DNA of 64,000 nucleotides from Proteles cristata cristata (Eukaryota > Chordata > Mammalia > Carnivora > Hyaenidae). The stretch covers positions 124,001 through 188,000 of the forward strand of contig JAESUZ010003110.1 in NCBI GenBank assembly GCA_017311185.1, read 5' to 3'. The notes beneath the pieces were generated by a model that saw only the letters and a list, made by a program, of their open reading frames with translations, ran no database searches and was not told where the DNA came from. Position numbers and translations under genes: made by a program. Position 1 is the stretch's first letter; each line of letters starts with the position of its first letter. Below, piece after piece: positions 23,736 to 37,176 of this stretch.

Positions 23736-26259
23736 AAGACTCCTTTTACATTTGCCAGGGAGGAGGCTGGATACCACAGTGACTAATAGTCACTTATTAG
23801 CTAATAGCTTAATAATTACAGAGCTATTTGTGTATAGAATGGCATGTAGTAAAGACATATTCTCTTTCAGGAGAATATACCCAGATATTACAGAAAGACT
23901 CCAAGATCCATCTTCAAAAGCCCATGAGAAGTGTATCACAAAATATCATCATGTTGTGACTCCAGAATGAAAACTGTAGGGACAAAGTTCGTATTTTTCA
24001 TTACTACCTATTGGTGACAGAAAGAGAAAGGAAAATATGGACATATGTTAATAGTTGTACCTCCGTGTTGCCAGGAAAGATTTGCTCTTTTGGAACATGA
24101 ACAATGATAATGACCCAAGTGGCTCCTGGAAAGGGCTTGGCACACTTAGAAAAACAAGGAAGAGTAAGATTTGGTCTCTGCCAGAAAGTATATGTAATCC
24201 AACTAAAGAGATAAACTTGTATAGAAACACTTGGAAATGAAACCAGGGATCTGCCAGTATAGCCTAAACTTCTATCTATGTCTCACATGAAATTAGCCTC
24301 TAAAAGCATCTCTTTGATGGGTTTCCCACTTCCAAAACTAGTAAGGATCATATTAACTGTATGCTCCTGCCTTAAACTCATTGTCCAAGCTGTTCCTTTT
24401 TAATGGAAAGAAAATCCTTCATAGCATTCTCTAATTAGAAAGAATTGTCATCCTTCAAGTCCCAGATCTATAGAGGCATGCTCAATCACTCCCTCTCCTG
24501 TGCACTCCTGACACTATTTTTCATATGGCTGTGATGTTATATATTAGAAATAATTCTGTATGTTTCTGATAACATAGATAACACTGAAACTAAATCATAT
24601 TTCATGAGGGCAAGGAATATACCTTTATCATTTATAAACAATGCCTGACCTTCAGCGCTCAGAGGTCATACTTGGATTCCCAATTATTTCCAAGTTTTCA
24701 ACTCAGGGTCTGCAGTACATGTTTAGGACTAAATGAATGAATCAGTGAATAAATAAGTAACTTATACGACTCATGGGGATAAAGCAAATTTTCAGATAAA
24801 GCTTCCCTAAACAAAGAATCAATAGCAGGAAATATGACTCCCTCCCTTAATTGCCTTCATCTGTATTGCCTTTTGTACTGAGCATCTATTGTTTTTGTCC
24901 TGACCAATACTCCCCCTTCTAGTAACAGAGCCCATTTTCCTAGAGAACTGCATTTACTCTACTTTGTATCATACCAGTGGAACTGTCAAACATGGGGTTC
25001 TCCCTCTTTTCAGATCCTATTCATCCATCACAGCACTCTACCATTGTATAAGTGATTGGTCCTAATAGCGTCTGCCAGAGTTCTTATTTCTGTTTTTTTT
25101 TTTCTGTGACACATAAATTCTAGGAGGATGTGGGCCCCGTTCATCGTGAAAGTTGAACACTAAAGCCCATGTGTGGCTTAAGCTTCTTGGGACTACAGTG
25201 TGAAATGAATCAGTCTGAGAATGGATCCAGGGAAAGAGGACAGGACAGCCTAGAGGCTTAGAGAACTTGCTTACCTTATTTGAACCCCTAGATGACTCAT
25301 TAAGTTCCTTTTTTTTTTCCTTTAGCTGTCATGGCAACTACTAGCATGAGTTGGAAACTACAAGTGGAAGAGTCCTCGATAATGTGTTCTTGTGAAATCA
25401 ACTTGCCTCTGGAGAGTAATTATAAAAGACTGCAGATGCAGTTGAAAACGGCATCACAAACTGTAGGAAATTAACAGAGTTAAACAGGCCGAGGATCTTT
25501 GATTGATACCAGAGAGAATTTTCTGGATACCCTCATGGAAAGTAGTTGAACTGATAATATTTCTATCTTTTGCTATGAATCTTCTTGAGATAAGGTAGAC
25601 ACAAAGAGTTTGTACGGACTTCTTTCACATATTTCTCCTGAAACAAACAGTGAAAGAAACAGATTAAAGGAACTACCAAATTTCTAAGAAGTTGGTACTG
25701 TTAATATCAATAAATTCTGCCAATGGAGGAGTAGAAAGTTAAGAACCTGTCCAAGATTCTCAAGCCAGTCTATGAAAAACTTTTGTTTATCAGATATTAT
25801 ACAAACAGGATCTAGTGCTAAAAGTAAACAAAGGACTCACGGTATGAGGAGATAACAAGATATTAACAGTAGAAAGTAGGAAGCTGATGATAAATAAGAA
25901 AAACTGTGGAACTTATTCAAAATGGTGGACTTGGCACATGCTGTAGCCTTCCCTCTAAAATAAGTCCACAGAAATGTCTGGAAGGAGATTTATAAAGCTT
26001 CATTACCATGCCAGAAAAGAATTCCCTTCAACAAAACAGAATGTTAGAAAATCTAAAGACTAAAATCAAGAGAGATGAGTTTAAACTAGAAAACTACAGT
26101 CCAAAATGAACTCAGGACTAGATTACCACAAAAGTTTAATATACGAGGCTCCGGAGAGAGCCCTGAGAAGGTTGTAGTCTATTAAGTGTGCATTAGCATT
26201 ATATTTAAAAAAAAAAAAAAAAACACGTGTGAGCCTTAGTTTAAAAATAACTTATTGTT
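23736..26259. other. mostly unassigned sequence with an L2-like fragment
   Basis: 24440-24750 resembles L2 ('tcatgagggcaaggaatata'). Nothing else is supported. Confidence 0.35.
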
Positions 26260-26442
26260 GGGGCACCTGGGTGGCTCAGTCGGTTGGGCACCTGACTTCG
26301 GCACAGGTCATGATCTCACACTTCATGAGTTGAAGTCACTCATCAGGCTCTCTGCTGTCAGCCCAGGGTCTGCTTCAGATCTTCTGTCCCCCTCTCTCTG
26401 CTTGCTCTCTCTGTGTCTCAAAAATAAACAAACATTTAAAAT
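26260..26442 (+). repeat. carnivore SINE, sense
   Basis: Starts GGGGCACCTGGGTGGCTCAG and ends CAAAAATAAACAAACATTTA. Confidence 0.9.
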
Positions 26443-27540
26443 TTAATTTGCTAATTTTTCACTGTATCATAATTACTAATCACATATCACCATAACAAAT
26501 ATAAAATGTTTGAAATATTTCAATAATTACCAAAATGTGACAGACACAATGTGAGCAAATGTTGTTAAAAAAAAAAATGACACCAATAGATTGTTCAATG
26601 CAGCCTTGCCACAAACCTTCAATTTGTAAAACAAAACAAAACAAAACTGCAGTATCTACAAAACTCAGTAAAGTTAAATACAATAAAATAAAGCCTGTCT
26701 ACACAGCAAAGCTAGTAGTAGATCTCAAATTCAAAGATGAATATATTACCAAAACTTACCAATCGTTTTAAAAAGGTAGATGTTTGAAGGAAAAGAAATC
26801 AAGCAAACCAATGAGAAGAACTTTGCACATTAAGGAAATAGTAAGTTATATGGAAACTTAAAGTATAATTTACTTCTGGGGTGACATGAGAAGATATTGC
26901 AGCCATACTTAGATGTTTGCTAAACTTAATATAGATGCAATAAAGAAAAAAGGGACACACTGAAAATCAAAATGAAAACCATACAGTGGTAAGGTAAAAT
27001 ATTAACTCAGTAATTCCCACAGAATATAGAACACAAGGAAAATGAGATCAAAATTGTGAAAGGAAAGTTAGTAGATATTCTCAGATTTAGAGTCATGCAC
27101 CATTAAAACTACCAAGAAAGATAAGAAAAAAGATTTGCATAAATTTCATAAAACCAAGGATGAAAATTTTTAAAAGTTCCAGAAGAATATTAACTTTGAT
27201 ATTTCATCAGCCACATTAGATGCAAGAAGAAAATAGAACAGCACCTTCAAAGATATGAGACAGATATTTTTCATCTTATAATCTTATACTAGATAGACTC
27301 AACTATTTGTGGATACAAAGCAAAAACCTATTCAGTATTATGCTGGCCCTTTCTGAAAGCACTAAAAAATTTACAAGAAGAGAAATCAATTTAGTAGGTA
27401 GGAATAGATTTTAGAAGTAATATTGGTTAAAGAAACCAGTAATAAACAATATTGCTATAATTGAGAACTATTACATGTAAAACTTAAGCATAAATATTAG
27501 TACAGGTGGTGGTGCTGGTAGTGGACAATAATTGTTGAGC
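26443..27540. other. AT-rich, possibly very old LINE-derived
   Basis: A-rich sense text such as 'catcagccacattagatgca' and 'aaagatatgagacagata' suggests an old LINE or HAL1-like source. The assignment is weak. Confidence 0.3.
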
Positions 27541-27544
27541 TTAA

Positions 27545-27720
27545 ACTAAGTACAAAATACTGTTCTAAATATTGTATAAGTATTCATTTAATCTTTCTAA
27601 CAATCCTGTAAGCTGTATACATATAAACCGATAATATTGAAGCACAGAAAAGTTGAATAACTTGCCATTTGTCACAGAGCTAGCAAGTGGTAGAGCCAGG
27701 ATGTGAACTGATAAACAGCA
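27545..27720 (-). repeat. MIR element
   Basis: Reverse MIR: 'atactgttctaaatattgta', 'aagcacagaaaagttgaata', 'gagctagcaagtggtagagc'. Confidence 0.75.
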
Positions 27721-27734
27721 CTGAGATACCAGAT

Positions 27735-28140
27735 GATATTAACATGTGGACATACTGAATTATGTCTCCCCACCAATTCATGTTGAATTCGTGTTGAAGT
27801 CCCAAGTCCCAGAACTTCAGAATATAACCATATCTAGAAATAAGGTCTTTAAAGAGGTTTTTAAGTTAAAATGAGGTCCTTTGGGTAGGGCCCTAATCCA
27901 ACAGAACTGCTGTCCTCCTAGGAAAAGGAAGAGACACCAAGGAGGCACATCCACAGAAGAAAGACCATGTAAGGACACAGCAGGAAGGTGACAATCTGCA
28001 AGCCAAGGAGAGGGGCCTCACAAGATCTTGGACTTACAGCCTCCAGAACTGTGAGAAAATAAATTTCTGTTGCTTATACCGCTCAGGATGTAGCATTTTG
28101 TTATGGAAGTTCTAGGAAATTAATACTGGTTTGAGTGATA
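27735..28140 (+). repeat. MaLR-type LTR (ERVL-MaLR), old solo copy
   Basis: Starts near 'actgaattatgtctcccc', has 'gggccctaatccaacagaac' and 'agccaaggagaggggcctca', and ends 'cctccagaactgtgagaaaa' with AATAAA and 'ttaatac'. The order fits MLT1/MST-type LTRs. The exact subfamily is uncertain. Confidence 0.65.
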
Positions 28141-28499
28141 GCAATATAGCAACAGGAAAATTTTACATTCTATTCTAAATTGCATCTTTTAAAGTATAAA
28201 TTTAAGCCTATGATTTTTTAAATTAAGAACAGTTCATAAAGAAACATCGAATTTTAATCCAGAAGAAGAAAAAGTGTAATAAAGGAAATACATTAATTTT
28301 TTAAAAGGAAACAAGGATTAAGAAACCAAGGAAGACTTGGAAATTGGGTTTACAAAAAAAGATGATAGAATTAAATCTGTATATATGAACTATCATGTAT
28401 AAAAGAGTAAAATTCCTAATTAAAAGACAGTTCAGGTTAAAATACAAAATTAAGCATGCACTTAACATGCATCCCAGGATTTGCCCTCCTGGTCATTTA

Positions 28500-28584
28500 T
28501 CCCAGAGAAAGATAAATTTATGTTGACTTAAAAACCTGTTCACGACTGTTCATAGCAGCATTATTTGCTATATCCCAAACTTGG
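28500..28584 (+). mobile_element. old L1 3' part, left half, interrupted
   Basis: 'ttcatagcagcattatttgc' is the usual late-ORF2 text. The element continues at 31832 after a later insertion. Confidence 0.6.
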
Positions 28585-31500
28585 TCTGAAAGTGTCCATG
28601 GTATGATCTCAATTCCTTTATATTTATTGAGGACTGCTTTATGACCCAGTATGTGATCTATCTTGGAGAATGTACCATGTGCACTCGAGAAGAAAGTGAA
28701 TTCCATAGCCTTAGGATATAGAGTTCTAAATATATCTGTTGAATCGATCTGGTCCAGTATGTCGTTCAGGTCCATTGTTTCTTTAGGAATTTTCTGTCTA
28801 GTTGATCTATCCATCGCTGTTAAGTGGAGTGTTAAAGTCCCCTGCTATTAGCACATTCTTATCCATAGATTGTTTCTGTTTGTGATTAATTGTTTTGTGT
28901 ATTTGAGTGCTTCCGAATTTGGTGAATAGACGTTTATAATTGTTAGCTCTTCCTGATGGATTGACTCTGAAATTATTACATAATGTCCTTCTTCATCCCT
29001 TGTTACTGCCTTTATTTTAAAGTCCAGTTTGTCTGATATAAGTATGATTACTCTGGCTTGCTTTTGACTTCCAGTAGCATGATAGATATTTCTCCATCCC
29101 CTTACTTTCAATCTGAAGGTGTCCTCAGGTCTAAAATGAGTCTCTTGTAAACAGAAAATAGATGGATTTTGGTTTTTTATCCGTTCTGATACCCTATGTC
29201 TTTTGATTGGAGCATTTAGTTCATTTACATTCAGGGTTATTATTGAAAAATATGGGTTTAGAGTCATTGTGTCCTCTGTAGGATTCATGCTTGTGGTGTC
29301 TCTGGTACTTTGTGTTCCTTGCAACATTTCCCTCATAGAGTCCCCCCAGGATTTCTTGTAGGGCTGGTTTAGTGGTGATTAATTCCTTCCATTTTTGTTT
29401 GTTTGTTTGGGAAAATCTTTATCTCTCCTTCTATTCTGAATGACAGTGTTGCTGGATAGAGGAGTCTTGGCTGCATATTTTTCCTGTTCATCACATTGAA
29501 GATTTCCTGCCATTCCTTTCCTGCCTGCCAAGTTTCAGTAGATAGGTCTGTCACCACTCTGATAGGTTTCCCTTTGTATTTTAGGGCCCTTTTATCGCTA
29601 GCTGCTTTCAGAGTTCTCTTTATCCTGATATTCTGCCACTTTCACTATGATATGTCATCCAGAAGATCGATTCAAGTTACATCTGAGGGGAGTCCTCTGT
29701 GCCTATGGATTTCAATATCTGTGTCCTTCCCCACACTGAGGAAGTTCTCAGCTATAATTTGTTCAAGTACCCCTTCAGCCCCTTTCTCTCTTCTTATGGA
29801 ATTTCTGTGATACAGATATTGTTCTGTTTGATTGCATCACTCAGTTCTCAAATTCTCCTTTTGTGCTCCTGGATCAGTTTATCTCTCTTTTTTCTCTCCT
29901 CCCCCTTTTTCTATAATTGTGTCTTCTAATTCACCTATTCTCCTCTTTGCCTCTTCAGTCTGTGCAGTGGCTGCCTCCATTTTATTATGCACCTCATTTA
30001 TAGCATTTTTTAATTCATCATAACTATTTTTAAGGTCCATAATCTTTGTAGAAATAGTTTCTCTGGTGTCTTCTATGCCTTTTTCAAGCCCAGCTATTAA
30101 TTTTATGACTATTGTTCTAAATTCTTGGTCAGTTATGTTGCTTATATCTGGTTTGACCAATTCTTTAGCTGTCACTTCTTCCTGGAATTTATTTAGAGAG
30201 GAATTCTATTTCATCATTTTGGCTAGCTTTCTGTCTCTAGTTTTAAAAGCTTGTTATGCACTCTGTACCTGCGAATACTGCTATATTAAAGGAGGCTTAT
30301 TGACTGTCCAGGGCCTGTCTGTTTAGGAAGTGTTCTTTTAATGCTATTGCTTGGTCTCCCTTGTTGTGTCTTTAGTTATTTTATTTCCCTACTTGTAGTT
30401 ATTTGGGATTCTCCACCATGTGTACTTTGGCTTGTTTCCTGAGGTAGCCATGGAAAGGAAGAAAGACAGACAGAGAACAAAAAGCATGCAAATACACAAA
30501 CAAACAAGCAAACCGAAAGGAAAAAAAGAAAACAAAAACAACAAAAGACAAAGGGCAGTCTAAAAGCATAAAACTAGAAATTCCAGCTACAAATAAAGAG
30601 CAGGGTGGGGGCAGTGCTGATGGAAGAGCATATACAAAGAGAGAAATGACAGGGGTGGAGAGAAAGAGAAATTGAACATTGACCAGGCAGAGAGACTAAA
30701 AGGCTTAATTCTTAATTAAATTCTTAATTCTCTTAATTAAAGAGATAGAAAAAAAGGAGAATATGGCAGGAGGTAAGGAGAAAAAAACCAAAAACACAAA
30801 GACCATGTTACCCAGAGAAACTATATAGTCTGATTATTTCAGAGATAGAGAAAGGAAGGTAACGACAGAGGTGTAGAATATGCATCAAGAGAATGAATTA
30901 GATATGACTGTTTAAGCAAACCTATAACCAGAATACCCAGTCCAGTGGAGGGGAGAGATCAGAATGAGATAAGGGAGAATATATCTGAATAGCAAGAATT
31001 GTTCTAGCGTTAACCACGGCAATGCATCAGTGCTGGTCTTGGGGTAGGGGCTGTCTGTTTCCGCAGCGTCTATCCAGCTCCAGTAACAAAGCAGCTACCT
31101 AGTGTAGATGGTCGTGGTTTAGTGCAGGCAGGTCTTGTCTCCACTGTGGGTCCAAAGGGCTGCTCCTTGAGGCCCTACCTTGGTGGTTATGGGGAGAAAA
31201 TTGGAAGCCCCCCAGTCCCTTCTTTAATCAAGAGTTGCAAGTCACTCTTTTGGGTCCGATATCACTGCTGTGGGCACAGAAATGTGGGCCTTGGTCTATG
31301 TCCCAAGCCCAGCCTCGTTTCCAGCTCTTACTCCATGTGCAGTAATGATCCCACAAGCTGGGGCTCTTCCTAGCCGGGGATCGAGTAGGGGAGCAGTTCC
31401 TCCTGATGCCGACTGAGTCCCTTGCATACATTCAGTCCTGGAGGGAATTTCTGGGCCTGGGGCACCCAGCCCAAAGAAAGCTCCGCAGTTAGATAGGATC

Positions 31501-31814
31501 TCTCTCCAAATGCCCTGTAGTTATAGATGTAATGATAGGATCCCTTTCTGTCCCAGGCTGAAGTTTTTCTCTTCTCCAGGGAGAGTTCTAGGAACTGTTT
31601 CAGCCACTCTTTCTTTTCCCTTTGTCTCTCCACAGAGGGGGCTTCCTCCCCTCTGTGCCTCCATGTCCTGACCTGTTTTATCTTCTCTAATTCACAGTCA
31701 CACTCCTATAAGGCTGTCTTCTTAGTGGACTCTCTTTTCTTCCCAGACTCTTACAGTTCAGTATCCTTTGGCTTCAGCCCTTTTTTGGTTCTCCACCATC
31801 TTGCCCCGGACTTG
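28585..31814 (-). mobile_element. L1, antisense, complete 5' end but lacking its 3' end
   Basis: Read on the minus strand it begins at 31814 with a GC-rich 5' UTR. It then passes ORF1 fragments (30175-29879, with KIMDLKNSYDELKNAINEV) and the ORF2 endonuclease domain (29336-28848, containing ITLNVNELNAPIKRHR and FCLQETH; continuing 28814-28585 with FSKIDHILGHKAVLNKYKGI), and stops at the end of that domain in WTLSDQ. No reverse transcriptase, 3' UTR or poly-A is present. A 17-bp duplication flanks it (28568-28584 and 31815-31831, one mismatch). Both ORFs are broken. Confidence 0.8.
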
Positions 31815-31831
31815 CTATACCCCAAACTTGG

Positions 31832-32240
31832 AAACAAATGTTCCACAGTAGGTGAATGGTTGTGCAAACTGTGGTATATCCATACAATAAAATGCTATGG
31901 ACAATACAAAGGAGCAAACTACTGTGCAGCAGCATGGATGGATTGCTACGCTATATGCTAAGTGAAAAAGCCAATCTCAAAACACCATGTATAATTCCAT
32001 TCATATAACTCCTTGAAATGACAAAATTATAGAGCTAGAATAGATTTGTGATTACCAGAAGTTAGGACTGACATGAGAGAAGGATGGGTGTTACTACAAA
32101 AAGTAGATCTTTGTGGTGATGGAATAGTTCTATATCTTGGTTCTAGAGAGAGTAACACATTTGCATATGGGATAAAATTACTGAGAACTATATGCATACA
32201 TGCATTATACCAGTGTCAGATTCCTGGTTTGGATCACATA
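31832..32240 (+). mobile_element. old L1 3' part, right half
   Basis: Continues the ORF2/3' text begun at 28500: 'gtggtatatccatacaataa', 'ataattccattcatataact', 'gattaccagaagttaggact'. Confidence 0.6.
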
Positions 32241-32329
32241 CTATGTAAATCATAACCATTGGGGAAAACTGGATGAAGGGCAGAGAGGATCTCTCTGGAC
32301 CATCTTTGCAACTTCCTATGAATCTAAAC

Positions 32330-32440
32330 TGTAAGTGCAAGGCACTCTTCTAAATATTGTCATGTATTAATTTAATCCTAATAGCAGCCTTATGGGCTAT
32401 ATGCCTGGAGACAGACGATAATAAAGCACAGACAAATTGG
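32330..32440 (-). repeat. MIR fragment
   Basis: 'gcactcttctaaatattgtc', 'atttaatcctaatagcagcc', 'aataaagcacagaca'. Confidence 0.6.
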
Positions 32441-33752
32441 ATGGTTTTTTTCATACACATGAACAATACCTGGCACTTGGCAAGCATGTAAAAAATATTT
32501 GTTCTATTAGACAATTTTAATAATACTGAATAATTTGAGGAATTTAAAAAGTTGAAATAAATACTAGATTAAATAATGTAATATAGAAGGAGATAATGGG
32601 AGACAAATGTTTCTTTTTTTTATTGACTCTAACATACCTTTTATTTTAATACACCATTTAATACACCATAATACACCATTATGTATATACCACCAATACA
32701 TTAAAATCCTGCAGTTAAATTAATCCATAATGGTTGCTTATAGCTCAGAATTTTATTTTATTTTTTAGATTTATTTATTTAATTCAAGTTAGTTAACATA
32801 TAGTATACTATTGGTTTCAGGAGTAGAACCCTGTGATTTATCAATTCCATATAATAGCCAGTGCTCATCCCAACAAGTACCCTCCTTAATACCCATCATC
32901 CATTTAGCCCATCCCCCACCCAATATCCCTTCAGCAACCCTCAGTTTGTTCTCTGTATTCAAGAGTCTCTTATGGTTTGCCTCCCTCTCTGTTTTCATCT
33001 TATTTTTCCTTCCCTACCCCTATGTTCATCTGTTGTGTTTCCTAAATTCCACATATAAGTGAAATCATATACCTGTCTTTCTCTCACTTATTGTGCTTAG
33101 TGTAATACACTCTAGTTTCATCCATGTAGTTGCAAATGGCAAGACTTCATTCTTTTTGATTGTCAAGTAATATTCCATTGTATACGTATGCCATATCTTC
33201 TTTAGCCATTCATCAGTTGATGAACATTTGGGCTCTTTCCATAATTTGACTATTGTTGACAGTGCTTCAATAAACATTGGGGTGCATGTGCCTTTCAAAT
33301 CAACATTTTTTTGTATTCTTTGGATAAATAAATAGTAATGCAATTTCTGGGCCATAGGGTAGTTCTATTTTTAATTTTTGGAGGGACCTCCATACTGTTT
33401 TCCAGAGTGGCTGCACTACTCTGCATTACCACCAAAAAATGTAACAGTGTTCCCCTTTTTCCGCATCCTCAGCAACATCTGTTGTTTCCTGAGTTGTTCA
33501 TTTTAGCCATTCTGACAAGTGTGAGGTGGTATCTCATTGTGGTTTTGATTTGCATTTCCCTGATGATGAGTGATGTTGAGCATCTTTTCATGTGTCTGCT
33601 AGCCATATAGATGTCTTCTTTGCAAAAGTGTCTATTCATGTCTTCTGCCCGTTTCTTAACTGGATTATTTGTATTTTTAGTGTTGAATTTGGTAAGTTCT
33701 GTACAGATTTTGGATACTAACCAAATGTCATTTGCAAATATCTTCTCCCTTT

Positions 33753-33969
33753 TTTTTAATTTTTAAAAATGTTTTATTTATATCTGAGAGAGAGACAGCG
33801 TGAACAGGGGAGGGTCAGAAAGGAAAGGAGACACAGAATCTGAAGTAGGCTCCAGGCTCTGAGCCAGGTGTTGGCACAGAGCCCGATGCGGGGCTCAAAC
33901 CCACGAGCCGTGAGATCATGACCTGAGCTGAAGTCAGAGGCTTAACCGACTGAGCCCCCCAGGTGCCCC
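33753..33969 (-). repeat. carnivore SINE, antisense, inside the L1
   Basis: 14-bp duplication TATCTTCTCCCTTT at 33739-33752 and 33970-33983. Confidence 0.95.
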
Positions 33970-34547
33970 TATCTTCTCCCTTTAAAGTCAAATATCTTCT
34001 TGCCTTTAAGTTTTGTCGATTATTTCTTCATTGTGCAGCTTTTAATCTCGATGATGTCCCAATAGTTCATTTTTGCTTTTATTTCCCTTGCCTCTATAGA
34101 CATGTCTAGAATTTGCTGCAGCTGAGGTCAAAGAGTTTGCTGCCTGTTTTCTCCTCTAGGATTTTGATGGTTTCCTGTCTCACATTTGTGTCTTTCATCC
34201 ATTTTGAATTTATTTTTTGTATGGTGTAGGAAAATGGTCCAGTTTCATTCTTCTGCATGCCACTGTCCAGTTTTCCCAACACCACTTACTGAAGAGACTT
34301 TTTCTTCCATTGGATACTCTTTCCTGCTTTGTTGAAGATTGGTTGGCCATATATGTGTGGGTCCATTTCTGCATTCTCTATTCCATTCCACTGATCTATG
34401 TATCTGTTTTCATGCCAGCATCATACTGTCTTGATGATTACAACTTTGTAATACACTTTAAGTCCAGAGTTGTGGTCCTTCCTGCTTTGTTTTTCTTCTA
34501 TTAATATTATTTTGGCTATTCAGGGTCTTTTCTAGTTCATTTTCTCA

Positions 34548-34648
34548 CACCATGCACAAAAATAAACTCAAAATGGATAAAGGACCTGAACGTGAGACAG
34601 GAAACTATCAACACCCTAGAGGAGAAAGCAGGAAACAACCTCCATACG
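34548..34648 (+). other. about 100-bp sense L1 patch within the antisense L1
   Basis: The sequence 'caccatgcacaaaaataaac' to 'gagaaagcaggaaacaacct' is L1 ORF2 in sense. It is approximately the reverse complement of 34140-34236 in the same element, with visible divergence. It interrupts the normal antisense text between 'tctagttc' and 'catacgaattttag'. Confidence 0.8.
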
Positions 34649-35519
34649 AATTTTAGAATTGTTTGTTCTAGTTTTGTGAAAAATGCTAGTGTCATTTTGA
34701 TAGGGATTGCTTTGAATGTGCAGATTGCTTTGGGTAGTATCGACATTTAAACAATATTTGTTCTTCCAATCAATGAGCATGGGATGTTTTTCCATTTCTT
34801 TGTGTCATCTTTAATTTCTTTTGTAAGTGTTCTATAGTTTTCAGTGTATAGATCTTTTACCTCTTTGTTTAGGCTTATTCCTCAGTATTTTATGGGTTTT
34901 TTTGTGCAGTTGTAAATGGGACCAGTTCCTTGTGTTCTTCTGCTTCTTCATGATTGGTGTATAGGAATGCAACGAATTTCTGTACATTGATTTTATATCC
35001 TGCAACTTTGATGGATTCATGTATCAGTTCTAGCAGTTTTTTGGTAGAGTCTTTTGGATTTTCTATGTAGAATATCATGTCATCCATGATGAGGGAGTTT
35101 GACTTCTTCCTTGACAAGTTGGATACCTTTTCCTTATTTTTGTTGTCTGATTGCTGAGGCTAGGACTTCCAGTTGTTGAACAACAGTGGTGAGAGTGGAC
35201 ATCCCTGTTGTGTTCCTGACCTTAGGGAGAAAGCTTTCATTTTTTTCCCCATTGAGGATGATAAAAGCTGTGCATCTTTTGTATATGGGCTCTATGATGT
35301 TGAAGTATGTTCCATCTATCCCTACATTCTTGAGGGTTTTTTTTTTAATCAAGAAAGATGCTGTATTTTGTCAAATGCTTTTTCTGCATCTTGACAGAAT
35401 CATAGGACTCTTCTCCTTTCTTTTATTAATGCAGTGTATCACATTGATTGAATTGTGACTATTAAACCAGCCCTGTAGCCCAGGAATAAATCCTACTTTA
35501 TTATGGTGAATAAATCTTA

Positions 35520-36800
35520 GGAATTGGCACAGGGTTTTAGGCATACAGGCATAAAGAGACACATGAAGTTGGAGTTATGTTTCGGAGCTAAAGTAGTAAT
35601 CACATGACAAACCTGAAGCTGTCAGGTGGGGAAGAGCTTGAAGTATGGAAGAAGCCCTCAGCAGAAATATGACCTGCACTCCTTTTCCCTATCTTCCAGA
35701 GCAAATAGTCCTTCCTATTTTATTAGATCCTTTTCAAACTGGTAGAAATAGCTTGACCGCCCACCATGTCTCTGCATGCTGTTCATGGAGTTATCTTCAG
35801 ACTCCAGGTTTTCAGAGGAAATTCTACCAGCCACATGGTATTTTTACACTATGGCCACAAGGACTTAGGTGTCTTAAAACTAAGAAATGTCTATTCCCAA
35901 GGGTTTCTTAGAACATATGTGGATAGATCCAGGAATCTCAAAGCATTTCTGGGACACACCCCGTTAGCAGAACCTGTGGAATCATATCACCATCTAACTG
36001 CATATTCTTTATTATCTCTTCAAATTGATGTCCTGGGTTAATCATAAACCAAGTGACAGTGACTTCAGATGGATGAAATTAAATGTCTTCAGGGACAAGA
36101 AAAAAATAAGTCTTGTACAGCCATAAGAGTTAAGAACTCGGGAAGTTTTCCAACTACTCGAATGAAGAAATCATTAAAATAGGTGAGTAAACAAAACTAC
36201 AGAGACTTTACTACCTATGATCTTGCCTGTGGTCAGTAGGGGAGAGGATAAAGCAAAGCAAAAGGAATTAGAAAGATTATGTCTATGCCAAAATCTTTTT
36301 CAAGAGAAAAGAAGAAAAGGGGAAAGTTTGGAAGAAATATGTGGTAAACAAAAATGATTACAAGAGCCTCTCTTCATGACAAAGACAGGCTACTTTTCCT
36401 GACATGGCATGAAAATAATGTATTTTTCTAACAACCAATGATCCAAAGTACCCAGTGCTCCATGGGGAGCAAGCATGTGTACAGTCACTCAAGCGAACAT
36501 CTAGGTGGAGAAATAAGTATGTCAAAAATACCTGCTTCCAGCTGATTTTTTTTGGCTTTGTTTCATAAGATATTGGGTGACAAATGTATAAATATGCCAC
36601 AGGAATTTTGAATGTGATATCGAATTATTCTGGAAAGATTTCTGTGAAGATGGGTCCTAAGCTGGGAACTGACTGCCTATCAAGTTTGGGTTGGTTCAGG
36701 GCAAGCCACCCCAAGTAGGATGTGTCATAAGGTCAAAACAGCAGGAAGATTTTTTGATTTGTGTCTTTGAATATGTGAGTATGCTTATATTGTATTTTGT
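35520..36800. other. unassigned non-coding sequence
   Basis: No repeat or coding exon recognised. Confidence 0.4.
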
Positions 36801-36801
36801 G

Positions 36802-37176
36802 TGGTTTTTTTTTTACAAATAGTTTATTGTCAAGTTAGTTTCCATATAACACCCAGTGCTCATCCTCACAAATGCCCTCCTCCATGCCCATCACCCCCTC
36901 CCCCCCCCCACTCCCATCAGTCCTCAATTTGTTCTCAGCATTCAAGAGTCTCTTATGGTTTGCCTCCCTCCCTCTCCCCCACTATTTCCCCCCTTTTTCT
37001 CCCCCACGGTCCTCCATTAAGTTCCTCCTCATCCTCCTATACGTGCAAACATATGGTATTTGTCCTTCTCTGCCTGACTTATTTTGCTCAGCATAACACT
37101 CTCAAGTTCCACCATGTTGCTACACGTGGTCAGATTTCATTCTTTCTCATTGCCATGTAGTATTCCATCGTATAGA
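36802..37176 (-). mobile_element. short 5'-truncated L1, antisense
   Basis: T-run at the left, then the carnivore L1 3' block and the end of ORF2 in reverse, stopping at 'tattccatcgtatag'. Confidence 0.9.

Larger units (their letters stand above)
32755..35519 (-). mobile_element. 5'-truncated L1, antisense, about 2.7 kb
   Basis: The 3' end is at the left after a T-rich edge. Reverse ORF2 follows: 33355-33065 with LWKEPKCSSTDEWLKKIWHT, then 35117-34890 with [20 protein letters not shown], and 35352-35134. It is interrupted by a SINE (33753-33969) and by a short block in the opposite orientation at about 34548-34648. Multiple frame breaks. Confidence 0.85.

Noticed and set aside
28848..29336. 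162-codon endonuclease-like frame as a host gene
   Set aside because: It is the ORF2 endonuclease domain of the antisense L1, continuous with its ORF1 and 5' UTR.
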